Origin: Aphrocallistes beatrix
Lineage: Eukaryota > Porifera > Hexactinellida > Sceptrulophora > Aphrocallistidae
DNA: 64,000 nucleotides
Direction: 5' to 3'
NCBI GenBank assembly: GCA_963281255.1
Contig: OY725503.1
Location: 2,232,001 to 2,296,000, forward strand
Shown: piece after piece, positions 46,460 to 58,941 of the stretch
How the letters are laid out: the number at the start of each line of letters is the position of its first letter
Position numbering within the stretch: the stretch's first letter is position 1
The notes under the pieces: model-generated
Told to the model about the DNA's origin: nothing
The model's input: the letters and a program-made list of their open reading frames with translations, nothing else
The model's database searches: none
Program-made: the position numbers and the translations under genes

Positions 46460-49439
46460 AGGCGTCGGAAATGGGCCCGCCGGTCCGAAGGCTCCGGGGT
46501 CGTCCCAATCGATTCCGGGGCCGCTACATTCATTGCATAATTAAATATCAAACTCACAATTCACTAACATAACTAAAACTCTATAGAGATCGACTATTAT
46601 CATAATCTACTCTACTGAATTGTGATAGTGGTTTCCCAAGACGGGAAGCTCCCTACTGAGCTACCTGCTCGCGTGTTGAGCATATGTTCGAACGTCCCTC
46701 ACGCGCCCGAATGAACTCGTCAGCGATAGACTCTAAGTCGAACTGATCCGTGAACTTCTTGTTCAGGTGACACACGGCATAGGCGTTCATTCCAGTCTGT
46801 CGCATGGTCGTTCGCAACTTGGACTTGATGCGAGACAGACCGCTGAATGAACGCACACAGTGGATGGGAGTGATAGGATGATCACCAGGAGTTTGCGGTA
46901 CTCTAGAAGCTCCCGACCCAGCACACCACGCATGACTTGTCGCACCTTCTCCAGCATTCGCGTTCCATCGCCTGAGTCAGCTTCACACTCTGCGAGAATC
47001 ACAGTGCGTTCGGCCTTGAACATGTCCGAGTTGATATTCCCGCGTGCAGCGCGACTAGAGATTCGTCGACATCCTCAGCGGTTGTGATAGCCTTCTCCAT
47101 GTGGCTGCCCATCACCAGGTCCTCGATGTTGTATTTGTTCTCGATCCATCCGACGCAGCCAAGCAGTAGCTTCTTGTGAATGGAAGCTACGTACTGCACC
47201 ATCTGTAGTTGCTCCCTCTGCTCGTCTGTCACATTCCGGTGCTTGAGTCCCCGACGCGTAGCTCGCTCGAGCTTAGGGGACTCCATGGGAGGGTCCATGC
47301 CTGCAGATAGGTCCAATTCGTAGAAGTTGACGAGCGTCGTCCAGTCATCAGCCTTCTTGAGCTCAGCTTTGGTACCCGCAATCAAGTCGCGACGTCGATG
47401 ATTGAAAGGTTCGGAGACTGCATGAGCCGGTGCGGTACAGAAACAACGCCGTACACATCGTTAAGGACACGCAGGGTGTAGAAGTGGCCGAAGTTGTCCA
47501 GCTGGCTGACAAACTCGCGGGCCTTCGCAGGTTTGAGACCAGACTCACCAGAGCGCGGATCGGTCTTCTCGTCAAACGACACATTCACCTCTGCGGGATC
47601 TGGCCCGTCGAAGTAGACACCAGCCTTTGCAGCAAAGTAGTCCAGCAGCAGCTTATAGTTCTTCAGGATGCTGTCCACCGCCATGTCATTGCATAGCCAG
47701 CGTGTCTCGCTCAGAAGTTTGATTGTCGGCAGTTTCGGCTTCTTCGGGGCTTTGGTCATCTTATGTTGTTCTCCTCCCTTCGAACCGCCGATCAGGTCCA
47801 TACACACCTGAATCCACTCATTCTCGTAATCAGAGTCGTCTGATTCGCTGTGCTCCGATTCGGTCTGGTCTCTGTCGTCCTCGTCCGGTTGCGCACCGGC
47901 TTCCTTCTCTATACTTCTACTGAAACTCAATCCATCCCTTCGAGCACTTCACGTGCCGAGCTATGCTGCCAACCACAGCCATGGAAGGCTTATAGGCCGG
48001 AATGTCGTCGATAGCGTGCCTGATCACTAGGTTGAGAGCGTTGCCAGCACAATAGATGAATTGGGCTCTGGGGTACTTAGCCTTGATACGAGTTTTCACA
48101 CCCGATAATCTGTCCACCATTGCGAATGCTCCATCCAGAGCTTGACCAACACAGTTCTCAGCGAAGTTCATTCCGAAGCGCAACAGACTGTCTTCCTGCA
48201 ATTTCACGAGCGTGAGCGAGTCTTGCTTGGCTGTAGCATGCCACTCGAGAAACATCTCAGGCGTGAGCTGCTCGTCCACCACTCGCACCACCACCGCCGT
48301 CTGCTCAACTCCCGAGGCGTTTGGGGTTCGTCGATCATAAACGCGAACTTTTTGTCCCGGAGGTACGCCCTGATCGAACGCATAGTGGAGATTCCGATCA
48401 GCTCGCACATCTCGTTTAGAATCTCCACACTTGTGAACTTCGTCTTGTGGCTTCTCGACGTCCACCATTTCATGTTGTCTTCGTGGCGGCACAGATATCC
48501 AAGCAGTTGCTGGAAGTTTCCTTCGGTGTGCGAGTGTCCACGCATCGGAATGTTCTGGCGAAGGCCCGTACGCACCATTTCCAGCAGAGACAGCAGCGCG
48601 CGCCTCCCTCTGACGGCCTCGAGACACCAGTTGCCTGCAGTTTGTGGAGGACGTTCGGCCTCACCTCGTAGGCGTGCAGCGCCTCCTTGTGACCGGAAGA
48701 CTTGTTGTGGCTCGCCCACGTACCCTTGTTTCCGGTGACTCGGGCGAAGTTGTCTACTCCTTCAGTGAGCTTGTTGATCTTATGGGTCTTCACTCAGTAC
48801 TTGCAGAAGGCTTTACCTTTTCTTCATCGTAGTACAGCCAGGCAAACTTCTCATACCAAGCGTAGTTGAACTTGCTGCCGCGGGCCGGTTTCGTCAACCC
48901 CTTTAGCACCCTGGGGCAGGGCAGGTTCTGCTCTTCCTCATTGGACGCTTCATCCAAGGTGCTGTACTCCGGAGGCGAGGTCCTCTGCTGCAGATCCTCG
49001 GGGCCACGATAGAGCCGACACTGTGGAGCCTCATCCCCGCCGCTAGCGAACGCAGGCTGCTTGGATACAGTCTCCTCCTCGCCAGACAGTCGCCTCGCCG
49101 CGGGCTTCTTCATGCATTGGGCCATGAGTGCACGCATCTGATCGTTGACCTCTTTGTTCTTGGCCTCATTGGTCAGCTTCTCTCTCCTCTTTTCCGCTCC
49201 TCCTTTCTGCTTTCTCCGGTCGTCCGTCATGATGTAATTGGTTATATTTTAGTGGATATAGTAGTTAAACTGCATGATACACGGTTCTAGCACTTTGGGA
49301 ATGTATCGGGTAAGCTTGTACCCAGCCAGGTAGGCCCTCCGGGCCTATCCGGCCCATAACCTACGATGCCAGGTAGAATCGGACACAGTCCGGGTAGAGT
49401 CGGGCATAGTCCGGGTAGAGCCGGGTGGGTCCGACGCCT
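46460..49439 (-). pseudogene. GC-rich hAT-like (ZMYM1-type) element with broken transposase
   Basis: A sharply GC-rich block in AT-rich DNA. On the minus strand from 49230 it encodes a basic N-terminus and the TTF-type zinc-finger pattern (FNYAWYEKFAWLYYDEE, then FCKY, then WASHNKSSGHKEA). DUF4371 features follow (KKFAFMIDE, then CVGQALDGAFAMVDRLSGV, then CAGNALNLV), then an acidic insertion and SETRWLCND, and the dimerisation end (FSGLSRIKSKLRTTM, then EFIRAREGR). At least five frameshifts or stops break it. The termini AGGCGTCGGA are inverted at both ends. Composition unlike the host suggests transfer from another genome; that is inference. Confidence 0.75.
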
Positions 49440-50228
49440 ATGAGTGATATCGAGAGTTGCAATCTATTTGTTGAGGCTTTATGTACCGATAATTATCTCT
49501 TCAATTCCTGTTACAAATATTAATTCGAACCAGGTTTAGTACCTTCTGAATGAAATATCTACCCTATCATTATCGTAATCGAGGAACACTACATACAGCT
49601 ACAATGGCACTTATTCAAGACGCATCGGAGTTATGTACATTCTACTCTATCAAATCTGTGAATCACATTTCCTACCAATATACTCATAATTTTTGCTTAC
49701 TTATTTATTAATTATACTCCACCAATAGTCGGATCTGAACAAATTTTTCTAAATGTTAAAAAATACTTTTTCATCTTCAAATCTTAGAAGTGGGGCGCTG
49801 TCTAAAGGCTTCAAACACCATAATTTTTTTATCCAGCCATTCAGATTATAGTGTTCGTTTGCAAGATCTTATTCTGTCATTTTCACCTTCAAATACTAGA
49901 GTAGGGTATCATAGTGAGGTAGATCTTGTTCCTTTAAAAATGAAATATCTGATCTATCCATAAATGAGTGTGATACCCAATCCTTCAATCATTAACCTTT
50001 ATTGCTGGTCATGCCGCACACCAATACCTGAAACACTAGTCAATTATGCTATAAATGTCAAAATATTCTAAGTAATTATAATGATTTGATCATTGATGTA
50101 TCCAGGCCTGATTTAACAAGCCTTTAGAACTTTCTGATCGCGTAAGTCTCAAGTATCCTTCAGAGGTAGTATTGAATACTACAATCAATATTTTCTGGAA
50201 AATTTTGAAATAATCAAGAATAATAGTG

Positions 50229-50437
50229 AGCTGATGATCTTGTTCTTAGACGGGTCATCCAGAAAAATACTTGTAGACTTTGCTTTCAAATACTTGGAAG
50301 ATCGTGATGAATATGACTGCAAGAAAAATAATTACCTGTCTTGCGATGTGTGTGACTTGTTAATCGCAAGTAGACCTGATTTTGTTCTACAAATTGCTTC
50401 ATTGCTAATAAAGTTTAGAATTACAATTCTAGTGTAG
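50229..50437 (+). other. Unrecognised open stretch, 67 codons
   Basis: A Cys-containing reading, KKNNYLSCDVCDLLIAS, follows a charged FKYLEDRDEYDC segment. It may be the tail of the P-like relic upstream or chance. No family is recognised. Confidence 0.25.
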
Positions 50438-50439
50438 TT

Positions 50440-51300
50440 TTAAAAGGTTTTTAAAAGCGAAAGCTGAAAAAATTTAGTTGGCCTCACAGTAACTTGCTGA
50501 TTTTGCGCTAGGAATACGGTAGATGGTCAAACTAAGTATGAGCTTAAATCATTAACCACGCATAATATAGGAATGTATTAAGCGCACACCGTGTCTTCGC
50601 AAGTTTTTTCTGTACCTAAAGTTCGACTTGCACTGCTATCTCTGTTACTAAAGAGTTTGTTAAGATTACGCAACCTATAATAGATGTATCGCTTGAAACA
50701 TGCACTTTTTCGACGTCCCCCCTTTTCGGCAATTATTTTACACAGTAGCAAATGTTTGGTTCCAACTGTTTATTGTTAAAGCTTTCTTGGATCATAAATA
50801 TCGTTAAAATAGATTACGATAATTCCAATTTTTACTCATTACTATACTCGCCTAGCTTAATAACAGAGTGCCCTAATTGACCAAATCAAGTGATGTGATT
50901 ATGTAATGAAATAGTCAATCTAATCATTCTCTTAAGCAAAGGTGTATTAAAATAAAGTTGCAGAGAACGGAATAGATACGATTTGTTGTGAGACATGCTT
51001 AAGCATTTGTGTTATCACCATAGTTACAGTAATATACTATTTAAACTATACAAATTGGAAACAATCAGATGAACCGCAATATATTATTGATTCTATATTG
51101 TCTCTTTGGAATGACATATACTCTTATCTACTACATGAATAATACGAATGCTAAGTGCTCAATTAGTTAAATCGAACAGTATGGGTGCCACAAAAGCACA
51201 TATACACAGAAAAGTTGAACTCTTGTCAATTACTCACCTTTCAAAAGAAGATGTAGGTTTAATAGTATAGCAAACATGGTTCAAAAAGAACAAAATGGAG
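50440..51300. other. No gene recognised
   Basis: AT-rich sequence with no recurrent element or coding pattern. Confidence 0.4.
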
Positions 51301-51339
51301 ACTATTTGCCGTCATCATAAAAAAAGCACATCACAGACG

Positions 51340-51425
51340 GGCCAGAAGTGTGCTTCCACATTTCTTGGATGATGACACAATACATGTCATCCAAGAAATT
51401 TGGAAGCACACTTCTAGCCCTTTGT
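51340..51425. repeat. Small foldback / hairpin, about 35 bp arms
   Basis: GAAGTGTGCTTCCACATTTC, then TTGGATGATGACA, loop CAATACAT, then the inverted copy (GTCATCCAAGAAATTTGGAA, then GCACACTTC). Only a few mismatches. ATGATGACG-like words on both sides suggest a MITE of roughly 200 bp. Confidence 0.75.
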
Positions 51426-52032
51426 GAGGGGCTTTTCTTATCAATTAAAGTTTGTAGGATTAAAATTGTGGTTGTAAATTTTAGCTGTATCATTATGATG
51501 ACGTAAGCATAATTAATTAAGATAATTTTGTTGAGACATCTATATTGAACGCTTTATTGAACAATGGTTTATCTCAAACTAGTAAATTTGACCTCTAATA
51601 GGCATTTATCATTAAAATTAGCCGATGATGACGCGACAAAACTTTTGACCGCAAATTTCTCAGAGGTCCTATGTCCGATGGATCTAGGAATTAAATGGGT
51701 TTTAGGGGGCCTCATACTTCACTAGTGTTAACAATCTCAAGTTTCTAGCTCTACTAGTTTTTGAGCAAAAAGCAAAAGAATGAAATCACAAAATGCTACG
51801 TAATGATGATGATTTAGCATATATTGAAAATCGTATGGTTAGGTGCACATTTACATATATGTTCGCAGCTTCACATAATATTTCAGGGCAATATCTTTTA
51901 AACTCTGGTCTGTGCACCACTTACGGCCGGCTGGCCGGTCATACACCAGCACTCATTTAGTACTGTGCTACTATATTATTATATTGGATCATAGATCCAA
52001 TATACTAATAATATAGGAAGCACACAAAAAAT

Positions 52033-52762
52033 TCCTTTTCAACATTCTTTTTATAGCGGACAATGTTGCTGTTCCAACTCATATTAAACATCGTTATCTG
52101 CATTTCTAATGCTTGATTTTTGAGAGAGCAACAATAGGAAGACTTCAAGCCAAAGAATCTGAAAATTTAGTTGGAATGTCAATGCATTCCTCAGTTGCTA
52201 TGGAAACATAAAATTACATGTTTATCCCATAACTCGAAAGTAATAGATCATGGACACTATTAAATTATACCATTTAATCCGTAAACTATTACTTCTTATA
52301 TGAGAATAATAGCTATCAAGGATTTTGTCTCATCTCATTACTTATCTATAGATCGTGATAAAATCCTAAACATGTAATTTTTTGTTTCCATAGCAACTGA
52401 TGAATGCATAGACCTTCCAAATAAATTTTCAGATTCTATGGCTTGAGGTCTTCCTATTGTTTTTTAACAAAATATCATTTATTAGAAATGCAGATAACGA
52501 TATTTAATATGAGCTAGAACAGCAACATTTTTCGCTCTAAAAAGATCCTATTGCACAATCACATGATGACATATCAAATTTTTGACAGCGGAATTGGATA
52601 GTCTGATATAATGTTTGTATATGGAAATAATACATTTCAAATGTCTATCGGAAGCGGTTTTTGATTTATCGGTCTAATTAAATTTTGACTTTATTAAATC
52701 TGGCCTCTTCGTTTTATGGCCTTCTCGGTGACATATATAGCCGTATATTAAGTAGGCCATGG
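52033..52762. repeat. Degraded second copy of the 45127-46186 palindrome
   Basis: Shares AATGTTGCTGTTCCA, TTAAACATCGTTATCTGCAT, CCTCAGTTGCTATGGAAACA and the terminal AGTAGGCCATG. The left terminus and part of the centre are deleted. Confidence 0.75.
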
Positions 52763-53085
52763 GTGCACGAATACTTTTGTTCAGGGAGTGTATATATATA
52801 TATATATATATATCCCTGTAACGAATTGATTGAAGAAACGGCCAGGCACAGAAAGCTGATTTTTGGCATGTTGGAGTCTTTTGGCTAAGGATCCACTAAG
52901 TTCTGATCTCAGACGAAAATGTAGACTCGGAATTATTACGTCATTGCGAAGCAAATCATCAAAATGTTGACTCAGGCTCTGTTATGACGTCATCATTACG
53001 CATCAAAAATTGAAAAATTGATACATTTTGCGAATCTATGGATATTGATGAGTCGCCCGGAATATGACCTAAAACGTCCGAAGTA
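52763..53085 (+). mobile_element. MITE end followed by a truncated Helitron-like family A copy
   Basis: AATACTTTTGTTCAGGGAGTG, the right end of a family C MITE, is followed by TA repeats, then CTGTAACGAATTGATTGAAG and the family A body to about 53040. The GC tail is missing. Confidence 0.65.
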
Positions 53086-53099
53086 GGAATAAGACCTCT

Positions 53100-53175
53100 A
53101 AGTTTGAATGAAACCTAAAAACTGCTAAGTAGGATTAAACCTAAAAACTGCTAAGTAGGATTAAACCTAAAGTGC
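53100..53175. repeat. Tandem repeat, about 25-27 bp unit
   Basis: Two near-identical units of AACCTAAAAACTGCTAAGTAGGATTA (quoted in part: CTGCTAAGTAGGATTAAACC) with further degraded units on each side. Confidence 0.75.
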
Positions 53176-53389
53176 AAAAGAGTACCCTACCCTCACGAAT
53201 AAAAATGACAGTTTCACACTCAATTGAACACTATTTCAAACCTAAAATCCTCACTTTCGCTCTCCCTCCAACTTTAGGTCTTTTCCCTTTGTGCGAGAAG
53301 ATATGAACAATGAAAAAATATAGTCATTATATAGTATTGAAAGGAACCAATGTATATTTGTTGATTTGAATCACATGCATGACATTCAG

Positions 53390-53570
53390 TCATACGTTGA
53401 TCAAAGTCCCACATCGATAAGTAGTTGATTAAAATCCTGTATCATGCATTGATCAAAATCTCACATCAAAAAATCGTTGATCAAAATCTTACATCGAAAA
53501 ATCGTTGATCAAAATTCTAAATATCGTAAAGTTGATCAAAATCAAACATGAACGTTGATCAAAATATACT
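53390..53570. repeat. Tandem repeat with GTTGATCAAAATC core
   Basis: Six to seven spaced copies of GTTGATCAAAATC with variable linkers such as TTACATCGAAAAATC. Confidence 0.85.
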
Positions 53571-54599
53571 ACAGTCCCTATAGAACATATATACTGTAGC
53601 AGAACCCATTTCAAGCTGGAATTGATACACCAATAAGCAGGTTTGATCATTTTTTACAGATAATGTAAACTTTCCACATAATTTCAGGCCTCTAATTAAT
53701 TCCAAACAAACCTATTTTATAGCAGTTTGTGCTAAAATGCGGCAATATCACGGATGTGAAACTATTATCAAATGCTATTGATTAGCTGATTTATAAAATA
53801 TTTTAAAATTAAAAAGTTCGCCAACTGGGATTCGAACCCTTGAGTACTAAATGAAAGGCAAACTAGAGAATAGTAATATGAAGTCTGGAACTATTACTGG
53901 CGTAGGAATCGAAATTTATTACTAAACTAAATACTTATGATTTTTTTGAAAATAGAACAACAAAAGAAAGTTTAGGAAAACAGCAATGATTTGCATTAGA
54001 CGTCATTTTTTCAAATAACCATTTCTCGACCAAAATGTTGGAATTCAAAAATTTCACTTTAGGAGCATACATAAGGTATATATCTAAAATTTAGTGACTA
54101 AATCTTAATCTCAAAATTTTCCATCAAAAACGTCAAAAAATATTAGCTTCCCCCTTAAAAACTGCCTTCTTTAATAGAGCAATAAATCTACGATAGCAAC
54201 CAATCATTGAAGGAACATCATCATTTAACATACGATAGTGTTCAACAAGGGGATATAGTGATGTTCAAAAAATTATTGAACCACTTCAAATATAGATTCT
54301 CCCTTCGCTCATTGCTACATTGGAAAAACACATGTCCGCAAATCAGACACAGGAGGTTGACAATTAGATGGTGAAGGGCTAAAGTAATAGCACAAATAAT
54401 CGCTGGAATATTGGCGAGATTTCTTTTTACTAGAAGTAGCCATTTGGTTCTATTGCAATATGATATTGTTGGAGATATATTAAATTTGAGATATATTCGG
54501 AAATTTTAAATATTTATTATATTTCGCCATCGTATTCTATTTTAATTCGATTGGTATCAATAAACGTCGTGCGGAGCTCTTTTTTGAAAACATTAATAA

Positions 54600-54830
54600 T
54601 TTTATTATAATATGAAAGTCTCAAGCAACAACTACCTTTTGAATTCTTCCCTTGCCCTACAAGAAATGCTCTTCAGTTCATTCTCACCAACTACGAGGTG
54701 CTTCAGAAATTGTGGGACGAGCCAATCGAGTTTGCCAAAAAAACTAATATGAGGGCAGAATCTTGGGGTGTCAAATTACAAGGTCGTTTAATTTCTTTTT
54801 GGGGTACCTGAATTTCTCAGAATCTTCAAA
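54600..54830 (+). pseudogene. ZMYM1-like hAT transposase fragment
   Basis: The plus strand reads FILTNYEVLQKLWDE, then MRAESWGVKLQ, then LISFW. This resembles the hAT insertion-region pattern L-L-T-N-Y-x-x-L-x-x-L-W-(D/E)-E, then R-A-x-x-x-G-(I/V)-x-x-Q. About 55 residues are readable. Segments around 54960-55130 repeat in part at 53200-53290 (CACACTCAATTGAACACTAT). It is a fragment on the opposite strand to the larger hAT at 55665. Confidence 0.6.
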
Positions 54831-56099
54831 TTGTCATTAGTCGGAATTTCCTTTATAGGGATTTTTCAGGATGATTTTAATCAAGTTTTCACTTTGTCAT
54901 AATCCGATTTTTCAGAGTTCTGACTTTGTAGGAATCAGTTATCGAGATCTGCAGTTGTCAAAAGAAAATTTCCAGACTCTAGTAAATGCCACTCAACCAC
55001 TCCATCACAACTAGAAAATGCAAATTTCACACTCAATTGGACACTATTTCGAACTTGAAAGGCTCTTTTTCACACCATTCTTATACATATTACTCTGCCA
55101 AATGCTCACTTTTGCTCTCCCATTCATTTTAAAAATAACTAAATGCCACTCAACCACAATCTCAAGAAAATATAATAGAACTCCCATTCTGACAAAGTCA
55201 AAACTCGCTAAAAACATATCTGTCAAACGCCAGTATAAGAAATTCTGACAACGCTTCAAGATTATGATAAATTAAGAGTACTCTTTTATTGGTTTAATTT
55301 TTGATGAGTTACTGTTTCAACACAGTCACAACCACAGCAGAAATCTCCAAAACCCCACGTTTGTCAGTTTCTGAAGAACCGGAAGATTGCTGCAATGACA
55401 ATGCAGCAGGCCCTGCAAAATCCTGGAACTGAAGAAAACTTCCTCTGAGCCAAGACTTATATATAAAAATGGGTAATGACATTGGGTTGAGAAACCAGTT
55501 TTGCTGTGCATAAGATTGGATCAAAAAGTTATGAAGTAATTTCTCTGAGAATGTTCAAGTATTGCAAATCTTTTTTGAGGCTCTGGAACTCATCACCTCC
55601 ACAATCAAGTCGAAGTTAGAAGCCTGGTTACAGGGTATGTGAAGAAGCGTTTAATAGATAAGAACAGTGGCGTAACCAGGATTTTCTTTGGTGTGGGCCT
55701 AGCCGGGCACGTTCTCAAGGCTTAATTTTCGCAATATTCAAACAATTCTAAAGTTTAATTGACATATAATTATTTCCCTTAATTATTCTGTCAAAACTTT
55801 TGAGAATGGGATAATTCTGATGCTAATATCCAGTCTAGATTCATCAAACATTTTAAATCTTACACACACTCTACTATAGAAATCAAAGAATATAATTCTA
55901 AACTAAATCAATTCTGTGTTTTTCTTGATTAGTAAATTCTTTAACAACATTATCTAGAGAAATGCTACCTGAAATTTCCTTTTCAATAGAAAGTATGCTG
56001 AAATCATTCAATCTTTGTTCGAACATTGTTGATCTTAAATAGGTTTTTATTCTTTTGAGTGCAAAGAAACTCCTTTCACAGCTTGCAGTACTTACGCAA

Positions 56100-58100
56100 A
56101 TCGTCAGCGAATCTGAATTTTCTTGGTTAAATTTGGAAATTCAACTTTCAAAGGAGTTAACTCTATCAACAAATCACTATTATTTTCCATTTCACAAGTA
56201 ACTAGAGTACTTTTGGCAAGAGTGCATTCTAAAGTTAGAGATTCATAATCTATATTATAACAGATTGATAAAGCTTTCAATACTTCAGCATTCAAAAATT
56301 CAGCAGAATTAGGTTGTAAAGCCTGAATGGCACACATTATATTTATGTTTTTATTATTGAACCTTTTGTCTAGTTCTTCTATAAAGCAGTCCAGGATTGG
56401 AAAGTAGAAATTTCCATGAATTGTTGACTATTGCATAGCGGGTCTTTTGAGCATGATGTGGTATTGATAATATAGCCTTCCAAGGATGAGGGAACTCGTT
56501 TATGTCTAGATAGTTTAGGAAAAGAAATTTCAACACCATTAAGATTGGCTATCTGTTTCGCATGTTCGAAAGCTTTCCCCCACTCTGTGACTGAACGAAA
56601 CGATTTCAGAGTTGCTTGGGTCGCTAAAACCAAGTCTGAAGCTTTTGATAAATCGACATGAATCTTTTGGAGTGTTTCTGATAGTGATTTCGTGTAATTT
56701 AACAATCGATCAAATATTATTAATTGTATAATCAACGAGAAAGAATTAACTTTATTTAACAAGCAATCGGCTTCAAAGGCTTTACTTCGTTCTCTTCCAT
56801 CTGATATTTCTTCTAAAGTAGCAAGAAGGGAATCATATGTGCAGCAAATAGCGGTAATTGCATTTTCTCGACATGTCCATCCTAATATCAGAGTTTTTGT
56901 ATTTGGCGTATCTGACTGAATGGATGTAATTCTTTCTGCTTCTCTAAAAATATACTGTGTACCTTAGAAGTACTTACAAAAACATAGCGATATTCCAATA
57001 AAATCCAAAAATCAAAACCACACTGAATGCTCTTTGTAGAATCCACGAGTACCAAGTTAAGTGTATGTGCATAGCAGTGGGTATACATACTCAGCATATG
57101 GAGCTATTTGTTTTATCCTTTGTTGCACATCTTTATGTTTTCCACTCATCACGGATGCTTCATCATACCCTTGTGAAACAATATTTTCAGGATCCAATCT
57201 ATTATTTTTTAGTTCAGAGAGAATATAACTTGTTAATTCAGCAGCATTCAACTGAGATGCTTCAACAAAAGTTAAAAAGTTTTCATGAATAACAGCATTG
57301 TCGTCAACCAATCTAAGAAAACTATTGAGAGTTGTTCTATCTTACTAATATCTTTTGTCTCATCAGCCAAAATTGAAAAGTAACCTGTACCACGAATATC
57401 ACCGCATATTTTCAATCTAACCATGTTACCCATTATATTCAAAAGAATATTTTCGGAGAAGTATATATAGCATTGTGTGGTCCATCATGCAGACGCTTCA
57501 TTAATATTGTTTCGTGATTGGCCAAAACATTGAATATTTTAAAAAGGTTCCTTTTATTTAAGGATGTCTGTGATTCATCATGTCCTTTTAAGTCAATTTC
57601 AAGTCTGCTACATAAAAGAAGTACTTCAGCAACACTCCGAAGATAGTGTCTATTATTTCTTATATTTTCTTACCTCGCTGAATCAAACATATCTGGAAGA
57701 GATTTCCTGTGTTCTTGCATGTGTTTGTAATCATTCCATGTTATAATACTTGTAGCTTTAATATGAACTAGAGAAGTTTCATGGCGTTGTAAAGCACCAC
57801 TTTTTCCGGAAGCATATTTCCAGTCTCCAAAACCTTCCCTTGAAATAACTTTGAATTACTACCTTGAATACCATCAGTTGGAAAATGACGGCAAGCGAAA
57901 CAATATATCAAGTTTCTTTTAACCGAATATTCTAACCACGAATACATTAAATACCAGTCAAAATTAAATTTTCGCTTCTTCCCATCTTTTAATGCGTGAA
58001 AGGATATACTTGTAGTATTGGGTTGGGTTGGCAATTGAGGAGCAGAAGAAATGTCAATGGGAAAAGTATTTTTATTTATTTGGTTCAAGAGAGATTTCAT
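56100..58100 (-). pseudogene. hAT transposase, ZMYM1-like, broken
   Basis: On the minus strand, in order from 58100: a TTF-type zinc-finger region (KRKFNFDWYLMYSWLEYSV, then LIYCFACRHFP); a broken stretch; the DUF4371 core near 57060-57310 (NIVSQGYDEASVMSGKH, then VQQRI); after a frame change CYAHTLNLVLVDS; an insertion region with KTRYAIVNNSW-like sequence near 56460; and a C-terminal part to about 56104. This is the domain order of ZMYM1-type hAT transposases. Frameshifts and stops separate nearly every block, and the C-terminal dimerisation motif is weak. It is AT-rich like its surroundings, unlike the GC-rich relative at 46460. Confidence 0.75.
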
Positions 58101-58379
58101 GTCCTGTCAACCCGGGATTTAGATGTACCGCAAGGTTATCATCATCCAAAAGAGATGTTCTATGATAGAATTGATGATCCAGAGATGGAATATGATCAAT
58201 AGATAAGCAAATATAAGAATATCCGATTCCGAAGATGTACATCCACTGATTGTATCACTTGTTTCTGCATTTTGAACATTTTTCCACAGAGGAGCAATGA
58301 TAGGAGGATCAACTTCACAAACTCTCTTATTTTGAATAGATATTGTTAACTCGTAAACTATCGCGGATTTCAGTCAGCA

Positions 58380-58466
58380 TAACGCGGTTTAGATCTCGAT
58401 ACCCTACGTCCAGGGGTATCCCTTTTGTCCGCCAGTCGCGCTGCGTAAGCAAGCGAAGCACGCTTG
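58380..58466 (+). mobile_element. Helitron-like tail inside the hAT element
   Basis: TTTTGTCCGCCAGTCGCGCT, then AAGCAAGCGAAGCACGCTTG before T (58467), is the shared tail. The upstream part (CGTAAACTATCGCGGATTTC) differs from families A and B, so this may be a third subfamily. The head was not located. Confidence 0.55.
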
Positions 58467-58941
58467 TAATAAGATAATTTAGATCAAAATTATTGTTCCA
58501 TGGATGGTTACAATAGCTGAAGATCGATATTTCATTGTTTAAATTAGAAGACTTTATAGGGTCAAGCACTAAGATCCCTTATTTGCTCGCTTCTCTCGCT
58601 CAGAACCCTCCAATCCAAAATCCTGGCTACGCCCCCTGCATTTTCCTATGTAAAACGATGCAAAAGAAGAGAATTTGATGAACCAAACCCTGCAACTTAG
58701 TTGAGATCAGAGAGTGAGGAGAAAATGAATTTCATAAACTCTCTAAAAGACTCGAAAGATACTAGGTTAACCTTGATTTCACTACCTTTCATTCTTGTCA
58801 TTTCATTCCAAACCCATACTAACCAACGTTTGTATGGTTTCGGAATGAAAATAACATCACGTTCGCTTTCGCTAGGAAGACTGAAAGAAATATATCCGTA
58901 AATTTGTACCTTCCTATTTATAAAAAAATCTATAGCACTGA

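Larger units (their letters stand above)
44660..50000 (+). pseudogene. P-like (THAP9-type) transposase relic split by two later insertions
   Basis: At 46200-46459 the plus strand reads EITCERHVILQMDEVYIHS, a catalytic-Asp strand pattern of P/THAP9-type transposases (L-x-x-D-E-(I/V/M)-x-I/L), followed by GAIDKPS and VRLIPLRSS. After skipping the GC-rich insertion, 49440-49520 continues SDIESCNLFVEALCTDNY and then NSC, matching the family block ending V-x-x-D-N. The palindrome 45127-46186 interrupts it upstream. A helical, stop-free stretch at 44760-44960 (LSLAYKERLVIETAFSKS) may be its N-terminal part. Several stops and frameshifts follow. It is clearly dead. Confidence 0.6.
55665..58638 (-). 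mobile_element. ZMYM1-like hAT element with recognisable ends
   Basis: The left end CAGTGGCGTAACCAGGATTTT and, inverted, the right end CAGGGGGCGTAGCCAGGATTTT are typical CAGTGGCGTA hAT termini. The flanking 8-mers GATAAGAA and CATTTTCC do not match, so the duplication is lost or an end was replaced. The decayed transposase within is listed separately. A Helitron-like tail ends inside at 58466. Confidence 0.75.

Noticed and set aside
46460..49439. The GC-rich block as foreign contamination or a misassembly
   Set aside because: Removing it restores a continuous P-like reading frame with a short duplicated target, which supports a genuine insertion.
53815..53895. A tRNA-like T-arm (GGTTCGAATCCC) on the minus strand
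   Set aside because: Outer T-stem pairs fail, no D-arm or anticodon arm can be drawn, and the acceptor pairing needs a shifted T-arm. At most a tRNA-derived relic.
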